Notes under the pieces: generated by a model | The model's input: only the letters and a program-made list of their open reading frames with translations | Database searches by the model: none | Told to the model about the DNA's origin: nothing | Program-made: the position numbers and the translations under genes | Shown: in pieces, positions 44,468 to 52,973 of the stretch | How positions within the stretch are numbered: the first letter of the stretch is position 1 | Layout of the letters: every line of letters starts with the position of its first letter | Assembly: GCA_036489395.1 (NCBI GenBank) | Contig: DASXFW010000047.1 | Location: forward strand, 1-64,000 | DNA: 64,000 nucleotides | Direction: 5' to 3' | From: JASHVB01 sp036489395 | GTDB lineage: Bacteria; Pseudomonadota; Alphaproteobacteria; Acetobacterales; Acetobacteraceae

Positions 44468-45412
44468 ATGGAAATCCGCAGCCTCAGCTACTTCGTCCGT
44501 ATCGCCGAACTTGGCAGCATCACCCGCGCCGCGGCGCATCTGCGCGTCGCGCAGCCGGCGTTGACCCGGCAGGTGCAGCGGCTGGAGGACGAACTCGGTG
44601 TCGCCTTGTTCACCCGCGTCAACCGTGGCGTCCGCCTGACCGAAGCGGGGCAGAAGCTGCTCGAAGGAGCCACCCGCATCCTGCGCGACGTGGAACGCAC
44701 CAGCGACGAAATCCGTGCGCAGGACGCGCATCCCAGCGGCAAGATCGTCCTGGGCATTACGCCGACCCTGTGTCCGGTGCTGGCGCCCGAGCTTTTCTCC
44801 AGGATGCGCCAGCATTATCCGATGATCGAGCTGAAGGTCGTGCACGCCGGCATGGTCCGGCTGGAGGAGATGATCATCGACGGACGCGTCGATCTTGCGT
44901 TGTTATCGGAGCTGTCGCGCAATCGCACGATCGTATCGATCCGTCTTGCCGAGGAAGAAATGGTACTGGTGACAAAGCCGGGCAACCGCCCGCGTGGCAT
45001 CGTCACCGCCGCCGAACTGCGCCGCACGACGCTGATCCTGGGCGACGGACTGCGTGCCGCGATGGATGCGTTGCTGGCGGGACTGGGCATCGAGCTGAAG
45101 GTCGAGGTCGAGCTCAACGACCACGAGACCATCCGCCTGATGGTGCAGCAGGGCGTCGGCGCTTCGATCCTGCCGCACGCAGCCGTCGCGCGTGAGTGCG
45201 CGCGTGGCTTGGCGGAGGCGCATCGGCTGACGCCCAGCGGTATCTTCCGCACGCTGGCGCTGGGCGTTGCCGCCAACCGGTCCAGCTCGGTCGCACGCGA
45301 TGCGGTCGCGCAGGCGCTGCGGCAGTTGCTGGGTGACATCGCCGCGGACGGCGGTCTGACATTGGCAAAGCGTCGCCGGCCAGCGAAAAACGTCGCCCGC
45401 GAGGCGGCGTAA
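44468..45412 (+). CDS. LysR family transcriptional regulator
   Basis: A 314-aa LysR protein. The helix-turn-helix is in MEIRSLSYFVRIAELGSITRAAAHLRVAQPALTRQVQRLEDELGVALF (residues 1-48), the canonical pattern; a ligand-binding type-2 periplasmic fold follows. The C-terminus is extended and basic. It lies between two LLM oxidoreductase genes, one divergent and one downstream in the same direction, and probably regulates one or both. Confidence 0.92.
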   Translation: MEIRSLSYFVRIAELGSITRAAAHLRVAQPALTRQVQRLEDELGVALFTRVNRGVRLTEAGQKLLEGATRILRDVERTSDEIRAQDAHPSGKIVLGITPTLCPVLAPELFSRMRQHYPMIELKVVHAGMVRLEEMIIDGRVDLALLSELSRNRTIVSIRLAEEEMVLVTKPGNRPRGIVTAAELRRTTLILGDGLRAAMDALLAGLGIELKVEVELNDHETIRLMVQQGVGASILPHAAVARECARGLAEAHRLTPSGIFRTLALGVAANRSSSVARDAVAQALRQLLGDIAADGGLTLAKRRRPAKNVAREAA

Positions 45413-45525
45413 GGGTTCGCTGCCCCATACCCATCTGCTATGCCGCCGATAAGAAAGCGGCATTTGGAACATTGCAGCACCTCGCCTACGGTTCGTCCGA
45501 ACGATGTCTTGGGAGGACACCATCC

Positions 45526-46572
45526 ATGCGGTTCGGTCTGTTCGGAAGCGCTGCGGCGCGGCGCGGCGGCGGTGAGTTCGACAGCGCCGAAGGCTTCCGC
45601 GACTTCATCGAATACAACGTCGAAGCCGAAGCACTCGGCTTCCATGGCACCTTCGTGGTGGAGCACCACTTTACCGGTTTCGGCCAGGTCTCCGCCACGC
45701 TGAACCTGCTCACCTGGCTAGGCGCACGCACGCGGCATCTTCGGCTTGGCACTGCCGTCATCGTGCTGCCGTGGCACAATCCGGTGCTGCTGGCGGAGCA
45801 AGCCGCGACGCTGGACCTGCTGTCCGGCGGCCGTCTGGATTTCGGCATCGGCAAAGGCTACCGCTATAACGAGTTCGAAGGCTTCGACGTGCCGATGGAA
45901 GATGCCGACGCACGCTTCGAGGAATGCCTGTCCGTCCTGTTGAAGTCCTGGACCTCCAACGAGCGGTTCTCGCATCAAGGCAAGTACTGGCAGTTCAACA
46001 ACATCGTTGTGGAGCCGCCGGCGGCGCAGAAGCCGCATCCGCAGGTCTGGATGGGCGCCGGCAGCGAACGCTCCATCCGCAACGTTGCCGAGCGTGGCTT
46101 CAATCTTTTGCTTGGTCAGTATGCCTCACCGGATGACGTGGCCAGCAGCATCGCAACGTTCCGAGCCGCTGTGGAAGCCAGCGGCCGCAAGTTCGATCCG
46201 ATGCAGGTGGGCGTGACGCGCGCCTTCTTCGTGGCGGACAACGACGCGGAACGCGACGCCGCGCTGGATCGGCGGCTGCAGAACAGACTGCGGCAGTTGA
46301 AGCTGGCGACGCGGCCGGACGGCACGGTGCACGGGGGGCCGGACCGCGCGACCGGCGATCCGCAGGCGGTCAACGTCAACAGTGCGATCTATGGCAATCC
46401 GGGGGAGATCGCACGCAAGCTGGAAGCGTTGCAAAAGGTTGGTGTCGGCTACGTGCTGATCAACGGCGGCGGCTCCGGTGGCGGCGAACGCGGCCGGCAG
46501 AGCATGCGTCGTTTCGCGCGGGAGGTTATGCCGCTGTTCTCCGACCAGGCGGCGGCGCGGGCGGCGGAGTAA
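45526..46572 (+). CDS. LLM class flavin-dependent oxidoreductase
   Basis: A 348-aa luciferase-like enzyme with the GTFVVEHHFTGFG block, TRHLRLGTAVIVLPWHNPVLLAEQAATLDLLSGGRLDFGIGKGYRYNEFEGF and KPHPQVWMGAGSERSIR. EHHF is the FMN-monooxygenase type. ATG 45526 has GGGAGGA upstream with about 8-base spacing. A Gly-rich loop (NGGGSGGGERGRQS) near the C-terminus is unusual. It follows the LysR gene in the same direction after 113 bp. Confidence 0.87.
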   Translation: MRFGLFGSAAARRGGGEFDSAEGFRDFIEYNVEAEALGFHGTFVVEHHFTGFGQVSATLNLLTWLGARTRHLRLGTAVIVLPWHNPVLLAEQAATLDLLSGGRLDFGIGKGYRYNEFEGFDVPMEDADARFEECLSVLLKSWTSNERFSHQGKYWQFNNIVVEPPAAQKPHPQVWMGAGSERSIRNVAERGFNLLLGQYASPDDVASSIATFRAAVEASGRKFDPMQVGVTRAFFVADNDAERDAALDRRLQNRLRQLKLATRPDGTVHGGPDRATGDPQAVNVNSAIYGNPGEIARKLEALQKVGVGYVLINGGGSGGGERGRQSMRRFAREVMPLFSDQAAARAAE

Positions 46573-46599
46573 GCGGCCGCAGTGATGTGACGGTGACGC

Positions 46600-46803
46600 C
46601 GCCTGTCATAGCTTCGTCGCTAACAGGAAACTAAAATTCCCCCTCCCCTTGAGGGAGGGGGCCAGGGGGAGGGGTCGCTTCGTAACGTAAAGACCCCTCC
46701 CCCAACCCCTCCCTCACAAGGGGAGGGGGGAACCTACAACCTACGTCAAGCCGCCGACGCCGTTTCATCCAGGGCAGGCCGGTGGCCACCTCGCAATGAC
46801 AGG
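46600..46803. repeat. composite palindromic element, copy 6 (core 46638-46733)
   Basis: CTAACAGGAAACTAAAATTC flank, the GC-rich palindrome with tip GTCGCTTCGTAACGTAAAGAC, then TACGTCAAGCCGCCGACGCC, GTTTCATCCAG and tail CCTCGCAATGACAGG. It separates two convergent genes. Confidence 0.85.
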
Positions 46804-46817
46804 TCAGACAGCCGTTG

Positions 46818-47912
46818 CTAACGCCGTAGCGCGTCCACCAGCAACCGCAGGAAGCGGTCCACGCTCTCGCGTTCCATCCAGCGCATGACAGCAACAATGC
46901 GGTGCTCTGGATCGACCCAGGTGATGTTGCCGCCGGCGCCTGACGCATAGAATCCCGACGCCGGTCCGCTTGGATAACGCGCGCCGCCGGTGTTCAACCA
47001 CCACAGCAGCCCGTAATTCGGATTCAGCGGGCATGGCTGCAGTGACTCCTCGATCCATGCTGACGGCAGCACATTGCGGCCATTCCACACCCCGCGTTGC
47101 AGCATCAGCAGACCGATGCGCGCCTGGTCCTCGGCATGGATCTCCACGCCGCCGCCCCAGTGGCTGCCGCCGGACACCGACTCGGTCATCCGCCCCTCGA
47201 TCTCCACCATCGACGTGCGATAGCCATGCCAGCGCCAGTCATCCGACGCGCCGATCGGTTGCATGATGCGCGCGCGGAACACCTCTGGCAGCGGGCGCCG
47301 CAACACGCGCAGCAGCGCAAGCGCGAGGCGGTTCACCCGCACGTCGTTGTATTCCCAGAATGTGCCCGGCGCGCGCAGCGGACGGGGATCGCCTTTGCGG
47401 CCCTTGCCTTCCAGCACCAGGCTACGGTTACGGTCTATAACATCGGACTTGCCGAACAGAGTGCCTTCCCATTCGGAGGTCTGTTGCAGCAGGTGGCGCC
47501 AGGTGATGCGGGCGTTGTGCGGCGCTTCGAACCCGCCGTCCTGCACGCGCTGCGCCACCGGTTCGTCCAGCGATGCGATCAACCCGTCGGCGACCGCAAT
47601 GCCGGCCAGCAAACTGAGGTAGCTCTTGGCGGCAGAGAAGGTGAAATCGACCTGGAGCGGATCGCCCCAGGACGCGACGATCGATCCGTCGCGCAGGATC
47701 AGCCCGTTCGCCGGACCGCGCGCGCGGATCGGCCCGAGGATTTCGTTATCCGGCGGCGCTTCGAAGAAGCCGGCTTCGATATGCGCGCGCAGGTCACGCG
47801 GCCACGCGATTTCGTGCGCGGCGGCGAAGCGGACCGCTTCGTCGAGCAGGGCGGGTGCGAAGCCTGCGGCGGCGGGATCGATGCGGGGCAGGGCGGATGC
47901 GTGCGTTGTCAT
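46818..47912 (-). CDS. serine hydrolase, beta-lactamase class C / penicillin-binding-like
   Basis: A 364-aa member of the class C beta-lactamase family. The nucleophile motif S93-x-x-K96 is in TFSAAKSYLSLL; the second motif reads Y188-N-D instead of Y-x-N (FWEYNDVRVN). The third (K/H-x-G) is not clear; candidates are SGAGGN near the C-terminus. No signal peptide is seen at the N-terminus (MTTHASALPRIDPAAAGF), so a cytosolic esterase or amidase role is more likely than beta-lactam resistance. Confidence 0.82.
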   Translation of the reverse strand: MTTHASALPRIDPAAAGFAPALLDEAVRFAAAHEIAWPRDLRAHIEAGFFEAPPDNEILGPIRARGPANGLILRDGSIVASWGDPLQVDFTFSAAKSYLSLLAGIAVADGLIASLDEPVAQRVQDGGFEAPHNARITWRHLLQQTSEWEGTLFGKSDVIDRNRSLVLEGKGRKGDPRPLRAPGTFWEYNDVRVNRLALALLRVLRRPLPEVFRARIMQPIGASDDWRWHGYRTSMVEIEGRMTESVSGGSHWGGGVEIHAEDQARIGLLMLQRGVWNGRNVLPSAWIEESLQPCPLNPNYGLLWWLNTGGARYPSGPASGFYASGAGGNITWVDPEHRIVAVMRWMERESVDRFLRLLVDALRR

Positions 47913-48032
47913 GCCGCTACCTCTCGCGCGATCCTGCCGGGGTCAAGCCAGGTCGTGCGATGGGTGGCGCTGCGGCGGCTGAATTGCGTTATGGTACGCT
48001 GCAACGGGTTGACACAGAACGGGGGACTCGCA

Positions 48033-48737
48033 GTGGCCAGACCGGACCACGATGCCAGGCGTGCCGCGCTGCGCGCGAGCCCGGTGTTTGCGGCGATGCA
48101 GCCGGAGGAACTGGACGAAATCCTCAGTTTCGCCGTGGATCGCCGCGTGCGCCGCGGCCAGGTGATCCTCCAGAAGGGCGACGATGGATCCTCCATGATG
48201 GCAGTGCTGCGCGGACGTGTGCGCATCAGCGCGGTCTCCGCCGAGGGCAAGGAGATCATGCTGAACGTCATCAGCCCCGGCGAGGTGTTCGGCGAGATCG
48301 CGCTGCTGGACGGTCAGCCGCGCAGCGCCGACGCCACGGCGACTGAGGACACGCAGCTTCTGGTGGTGGAGCGTCGCCACTTCCTGCCCTTTCTCGAACG
48401 CCACCAGGACCTGATGCTGCGGTTGCTCGCCGTGCTGTGCGCGCGGCTGCGGCAGACCAGCATCGCACTGGAGCAAATCGCGTTGTTCGATCTCCCCGCA
48501 CGGCTGGCGCTGGTGCTGCTGAAACTGGCGCGCGATTACGGCCGGCCGGTCGCCGGCGGCACGCGCATCGAACTGAAACTGTCGCAACGCGATCTGTCCA
48601 CGTTGGTGGCGTCGTCGCGGGAGAGCGTGAACAAGCAGATTTGCGCGTGGCGCGAGGACGGTGTGATCGCGATGGAGGACGGGCTCATCGTGCTGCGCCG
48701 GCGCGAGGAGTTGGAGAAGCTGGTGGAGTTCAAGTAG
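48033..48737 (+). CDS. Crp/Fnr family transcriptional regulator
   Basis: A 234-aa regulator. A cyclic-nucleotide-type beta-roll is at about 15-125 (ILQKGDDGSSMMAVLRGRVRISAVSAEGKEIMLNVISPGEVFGEIALLDGQPRSADA, with GEIALLDG-x-RSA of the ligand loop); the dimer helix follows, and the winged HTH reads LKLSQRDLSTLVASSRESVNKQICAWREDGVI (recognition helix SRESVNKQI). No Fnr-type cysteines are seen at the N-terminus. GTG 48033 has GGGGGA upstream; ATG 47991 would add 14 residues. Confidence 0.9.
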   Translation: MARPDHDARRAALRASPVFAAMQPEELDEILSFAVDRRVRRGQVILQKGDDGSSMMAVLRGRVRISAVSAEGKEIMLNVISPGEVFGEIALLDGQPRSADATATEDTQLLVVERRHFLPFLERHQDLMLRLLAVLCARLRQTSIALEQIALFDLPARLALVLLKLARDYGRPVAGGTRIELKLSQRDLSTLVASSRESVNKQICAWREDGVIAMEDGLIVLRRREELEKLVEFK

Positions 48738-48843
48738 CCGGCGGGGATTGCTCTCCGGCGCTGGAGTCTTGCGGGCATGTCGTTTCGCGCAGCGGGAGAT
48801 GCCGCGGCGCGGGTTTGCATGCTGGCCGGCATGTGGTGACCTG

Positions 48844-48879
48844 ATGTGTGTTGGAATTTCATTGCTGTCCAACACACAT
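48844..48879. promoter_or_regulatory. 12-bp inverted repeat, candidate operator or 3' hairpin
   Basis: ATGTGTGTTGGA and TCCAACACACAT are perfect inverted arms separated by 12 bases. No T-run follows, so it is more like a protein-binding site or mRNA stem than a terminator. It lies between the Crp/Fnr gene and the STAND-like gene. The 309-bp gap holds no gene. Confidence 0.55.
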
Positions 48880-49046
48880 AACCCATTCCTGGCGAGTAAC
48901 GTTGGGATAGCGAAGGCGCCGGCTCGATAAGCGCTGCAACGGGGGGTACGCCCTGGTGGGACAATCCGCTTTGCCGGCCTTGCAACGTACCCGCCCCCGC
49001 ACGAATTGAATCGCCCAACGGGCTGGCGCCCGAAGGGAGTGAGACC

Positions 49047-51467
49047 GTGCTGGACGCGGTGTGCCTGACGAAGCTGGCAGCCTGGGCCTGCAAGGCAGCC
49101 GCCGCAGCCCTGAATGCGCACGCCGGCGACGTGGAATTCTATGCCCTGCTCGCCGATCTCGGCGGCAGCACGATCGAAGCCGGCCACGCCCTGCACGACC
49201 GCCCGCGCGAGGTGCTGCGCGAAGGAGCCGACCGCCTGGCGGCGCGCATCCAGCGCGACCACGCCGAATGGCTGACGCGTGAATTCGCCAGCGACATATC
49301 CGGCCGGCAGGACACGCAGGCGGCGCTGGCCGCACTGCCGGACGTGATCGACAAGTTCCTGCCCTCCGGCCTGGACTTCGCCCGCGCCGATCTGAACGCC
49401 GCCCGCGTCGCCGACGAAGCGGTGAAAGCCGCCGGGGCCGACCCGCAATTCCGCGCCGGCACGTTCGGCGGACGGGTGCTGCACGCGCTCGTCGCCGGTG
49501 CCTTCACCTTGGCGCGCAACGACGATGCGTTTGCGCGCGACATGCGGCTTGCCATCGATCAGGTGCTGCTGGAGCGCACTGCCGCCGCCGCGGCGTCCGA
49601 CGGGCGCCAGGAAGCGTCGTTGCAGCGCATCGAAGCCGCGCTCCAGGCCGGCACGGAGAAGCTCGAACCCCTCCGCCTGCACCGCCTCCGCCCGCCAATC
49701 AGCACGCCGAACGACCTGCTGAAAGCCGACCGCCGCGCCACCGAGCTGGTCGGCCGCACCGAGGAAATGCAGCCGCTGCACCACTGGCTGACCACGCCGC
49801 GCGCGGGCCGCGACATCTCGGTGCATTGCCTGGCCGGGCAGGCCGGCGCGGGCAAGACACGCCTCGGCATCGACCTGTGCGAATGGGCGGAATCCCGCGG
49901 CTGGACCGCCGGCTTCGTGCCGCAGGAGAAGCTGCAACGCTTCGCCGAGCACCACGAGCCGTCCGACTGGCGCTGGCCCCGCCCGACGCTGCTGGTGGTG
50001 GACTACGCCGCCGCCTCGGTGCGCGTGCTGCGCAGCGTCCTGGGCGAGCTGGCGCGCGGCGCCCCCAACCAGGCCGGCGAACACCCGTTGCGCATCCTGC
50101 TGCTGGAACGCCACGCCTCGGCCGACGCCGGCTGGTGGGCGGAGCTGCGCCAGCCCACCACCCATGCCGGCGACGGCGCCGACAGCCTGATCGACGCCGG
50201 CGCACCGCTGCTCCTCGGCCCGCTGCGCGACACCGGGCACCGCCGCGCGCTGCTGTCCGAGGCGATGCGGCTGGCCGCGCCGCTGCTGGGGAAGCCCCCG
50301 GCGCTGCCGCCGCCGCCGGGCGCCGATCCGGAGTTCGACCGCCGCCTCGCCGACGACGCGATCGAGACCGAGCCGTTGTTCTTGCTCATGGCCGGCATCG
50401 TCGCGGTGGAGACCGGCGCGCCCGCCGCCCTGGCGATGAACCGGCTGGACCTCGCCGTCTGGCTCGCCCGTGTGGAGCGGACGCGGCTGCAACGCCGGGC
50501 GCACAGCATCGGTGCCGACGAGGAACTGGTGCCCTACCTGGCCGCCTGCGTCACGCTGCAGGGCGGCTGTGACGCCGACGCCGCGGCGGCGCTGGTGGCG
50601 GCGGAACGCGAGGCGTTCGGCGACCGTCCGCCGCCGCCGGACGGCCGCATCGTCACGCTGCTGCGCGACGCGCTGGCGCCGGCCGAGAGCGACGGCATCG
50701 ACGCCATCCGCCCCGACCTGATCGGCGAGGCGTTCCTGCTGGAGGAACTCGGCCGCGACCGCCGGCCGCTGACGCAGCAATCGGCCATCGTCGAACGTGC
50801 GTTTTCCCGCGCCGGCCTGCGCGTGGTCGCGACGGTGATCCGTACGGCGCAGGATTATGCGGCGGGTGAGGCTTCGCACCGCAGCGTGGCGTGGCTCGAT
50901 CATTTGTTGAGGCTAACCGACGATCCGTTCGCGCTGATGGCGATCGCGGACGAGCTGCCGGAACAGACGCTGGCGCTGCGGGAGCGTGCGGCGGAGATCC
51001 TGGGTCGCATCGCCGACGCGCTGGCGACACGCGCCAATGCCGATCCCGAAATGCTGCCGACGCTGGCCGCCGCGCGCAACAACCTTGGGGTCCGGCTGAG
51101 CGATCTGGGCGAGCGGGAGGCGGCGCTGGCGGCGGCGCGCGAGGCGGCCGAACTGTATCGCACGCTGGCGGCGCAGCGCCCCGACGCGTTCCGGCCTTAT
51201 CTGGCGACGTCCCTGTCGGTGCGGGCGAATTGCTTCGAGGCAGCGGGTCAGATGGAGTACGCACTGGCCGACGATGTCGAAGCGATCGCCCTGCTCGCAC
51301 CGATGTTCGTTCGTCTGCCGCAGGCGTTCGCGCCGCTGATGCGGGCGGTCGCGCGCGGCTATCTGCAACGTTGCGAGAAGCACGGGCGCCAACCGGACCA
51401 GGCATTGCTCGCGCCGGTCGTTGCGGCGTTCGACCAACTGCGGGGCGAGCAGGACGATGCCTCGTGA
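49047..51467 (+). CDS. STAND-like P-loop NTPase with N-terminal helical domain and C-terminal TPR-like repeats
   Basis: An 806-aa protein. Residues 1-210 are helical, with no known fold. The NTPase has Walker A GQAGAGKT at 264-271 and Walker B LLVVDY at 315-320, followed by a helical region with winged-helix-like and alpha-helical repeats. Residues ~650-760 are TPR-like (AARNNLGVRLSDLGEREAALAAAREAAELYRTLAAQRPDAF). The order N-effector/NTPase/repeat is that of STAND signalling ATPases, some of which act in phage defence. The start is GTG 49047 behind AAGGGAG. It is the first gene after a 309-bp gap and monocistronic. Confidence 0.75.
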   Translation: MLDAVCLTKLAAWACKAAAAALNAHAGDVEFYALLADLGGSTIEAGHALHDRPREVLREGADRLAARIQRDHAEWLTREFASDISGRQDTQAALAALPDVIDKFLPSGLDFARADLNAARVADEAVKAAGADPQFRAGTFGGRVLHALVAGAFTLARNDDAFARDMRLAIDQVLLERTAAAAASDGRQEASLQRIEAALQAGTEKLEPLRLHRLRPPISTPNDLLKADRRATELVGRTEEMQPLHHWLTTPRAGRDISVHCLAGQAGAGKTRLGIDLCEWAESRGWTAGFVPQEKLQRFAEHHEPSDWRWPRPTLLVVDYAAASVRVLRSVLGELARGAPNQAGEHPLRILLLERHASADAGWWAELRQPTTHAGDGADSLIDAGAPLLLGPLRDTGHRRALLSEAMRLAAPLLGKPPALPPPPGADPEFDRRLADDAIETEPLFLLMAGIVAVETGAPAALAMNRLDLAVWLARVERTRLQRRAHSIGADEELVPYLAACVTLQGGCDADAAAALVAAEREAFGDRPPPPDGRIVTLLRDALAPAESDGIDAIRPDLIGEAFLLEELGRDRRPLTQQSAIVERAFSRAGLRVVATVIRTAQDYAAGEASHRSVAWLDHLLRLTDDPFALMAIADELPEQTLALRERAAEILGRIADALATRANADPEMLPTLAAARNNLGVRLSDLGEREAALAAAREAAELYRTLAAQRPDAFRPYLATSLSVRANCFEAAGQMEYALADDVEAIALLAPMFVRLPQAFAPLMRAVARGYLQRCEKHGRQPDQALLAPVVAAFDQLRGEQDDAS

Positions 51468-51580
51468 CCCGGCCGCTCCTCCTTGAGTGAATTCGGTGAC
51501 ACAGCGGAGGCCGTGGCCCGCACCGCAACGGGCGCGCTGCCCTCATGACTATGCTGCCAGCGGCCTGAAATCCTGACCTG

Positions 51581-51658
51581 CGTCATGGCCGGACCTGGCC
51601 CGGCCACCCACGGCTTGCCTCGCAAAACGCCGTAAAGTCGCGGGCGGCGGCCATGACA
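51581..51658. repeat. inverted repeat CGTCATGGCC...GGCCATGACA
   Basis: Arms CGTCATGGCCGG and GGCGGCCATGACA bracket ~55 bp. It is related to the element at 4189-4268. It lies in a 299-bp gap after the STAND-like gene that otherwise holds no gene. Confidence 0.55.
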
Positions 51659-51728
51659 CGCAGAGGCAACGTCCGCGGCGATTGGTCTCAGCCGTCGAAC
51701 CGCCACTAACCAATCCGCGTTATTATCC

Positions 51729-51757
51729 TTGACAATCCCGGCCGCTTGCCGTATATC
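51729..51757 (+). promoter_or_regulatory. consensus-like sigma70 promoter
   Basis: TTGACA (51729-51734), a spacer of 17 bases, TATATC (51752-51757). The downstream ATG is at 51767, ten bases from the -10 box, so the transcript would be leaderless or nearly so. Confidence 0.65.
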
Positions 51758-51766
51758 CCTGCCCTT

Positions 51767-52384
51767 ATGGGCGACCTGCACACCGCTCCGGCCGAAGCCT
51801 CTTCCCCCGATCCAGATCGGGCCGATCCGGATTCGCCCGACCTGATGCCGGCGTGGCTCGCCCACCTCATCGCCCTCGTCATCGTCTTCCTGCTCGAGCA
51901 ATTCCTGGCCGCGCGGCAGCGCCGCGTCCGCCGGGCGGCGTCGAAGCTGGTTGACTGGCCGGCCCTGCCGCGGGATTCCGCGCAACCGCCGGCCGCCGCG
52001 ATGCACAGCCAGTCGGACCACGCGACTGCTCGCCCGCGCCGTGGCCGTGACGCCGCCCCGGACCCCGCGGACCTGTCGCGCACACGCACGGCATTGCTGG
52101 AGAAGCTTCGCCAGTCCGACGTCGATCCGGCCGTGCTGTCGCAGCTTGAAGCCCTCGGCATCATGCCCGGCCCGATCGGCACGGACGCAGCGGCCACGCC
52201 AACCGCGCCGGCGCCCTCACCACTTTGCGGCGCGAACATCCGTCGTGCTCCACGAGAGTTCGCGCACGCTGCCCCCCGGCATGCGGTGTCGCCCGCGCCG
52301 TGGGGGCAGAATTTCGCCCGTCGCGGCACGGGTCCACCGACCGGACCGCCGGCTGTCTCGCGCTGCCAATCCTGTTACGCATGA
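51767..52384 (+). CDS. hypothetical protein with one membrane helix
   Basis: A 205-aa protein, not recognised. The N-terminus is acidic/Pro-rich (MGDLHTAPAEASSPDPDRAD), then a membrane helix (WLAHLIALVIVFLLEQFLA, residues ~30-48) followed by a basic stretch (RQRRVRRAASK), so the C-terminal part is probably cytosolic. A middle helical segment is LSRTRTALLEKLRQSDVDPAVLSQLEALGIMPG. The last ~50 residues are low-complexity and may be out of the true frame. It lies right behind the consensus-like promoter at 51729; no ribosome-binding site is seen. Confidence 0.5.
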   Translation: MGDLHTAPAEASSPDPDRADPDSPDLMPAWLAHLIALVIVFLLEQFLAARQRRVRRAASKLVDWPALPRDSAQPPAAAMHSQSDHATARPRRGRDAAPDPADLSRTRTALLEKLRQSDVDPAVLSQLEALGIMPGPIGTDAAATPTAPAPSPLCGANIRRAPREFAHAAPRHAVSPAPWGQNFARRGTGPPTGPPAVSRCQSCYA

Positions 52385-52438
52385 CGAACAGGGCCACCGC
52401 ATGGCTGGCCCCGCCGTCCTGATTCGTGCCACCCGAAT

Positions 52439-52668
52439 GATCGCGGAATGAACCGTCGGCAGCAGGACCAGCGGCGCCTGAGGTTGACGCCGCGTGTCAT
52501 GTCTGGAGCATCCTGCTCGCGACCGGCGCACCGAGGCTCGCGATCGATCCCGCGCTCGACAATTACCGGGCCTGGAGCGCCTACGGTGCGGCAGGCTTCG
52601 GCGGCGTGCAGGTGGTGCCGACGCCGCAGGGGCCGGTCGTGCCGATGGTGTTCGATCCCGCGCCATAG
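52439..52668 (+). pseudogene. 3' remnant of an unrecognised gene
   Basis: A frame without any start codon that reads ...VWSILLATGAPRLAIDPALDN then YRAWSAYGAAGFGGVQVVPT, PQGPVVPMVFDPAP and stops at TAG 52666. The protein-like composition and lack of a start suggest the 3' end of a decayed gene. No family recognised. Confidence 0.35.
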
Positions 52669-52692
52669 TGTTCCGGGACGGCGGCGACGGGT

Positions 52693-52795
52693 TGGCTGCC
52701 CTTCCTGGACAGGTATCGAACCCTGTGCGTGGCGCCAGAGCCGGCGTTTCGGCGGGTTGCTCGAGGACATACGAGAGATGCCGCTTCCCGCCTGA
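52693..52795 (+). pseudogene. gene-tail remnant, copy A (frameshifted)
   Basis: Reads WLPFLDRYRTLCVAPEPAFRR, then a frameshift, then LLEDIREMPLPA and stop. It is the most diverged of three copies (others at 55869 and 57017). It lies between the remnant above and the Uma2 gene. Confidence 0.5.
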
Positions 52796-52973
52796 CGCCG
52801 ATGCACCAACTGTGTGCGGCCAATTGGTCAGCCAGAAAGCCGCCGACGCGCCCCCACCCTGTTTCCGGCTGGTACCGGTGCCTCGGCCCGAACGCCCCGC
52901 ATGGGCAATCCGATCGACAGCAAATGGCCCCGCAAGCCAACCCGTGATACAATGTTACGACTGGAGGCTTGCG

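Noticed and set aside
46818..47912. True beta-lactamase (resistance gene)
   Set aside because: No signal peptide, the Y-x-N motif is Y-N-D, and no clear K-T-G motif; a generic serine hydrolase fits better.
48009..48032. TTGACA at 48009 as a promoter of the Crp/Fnr gene
   Set aside because: It lies only 24 bases before the chosen GTG, leaving no room for a -10 box and start site upstream.
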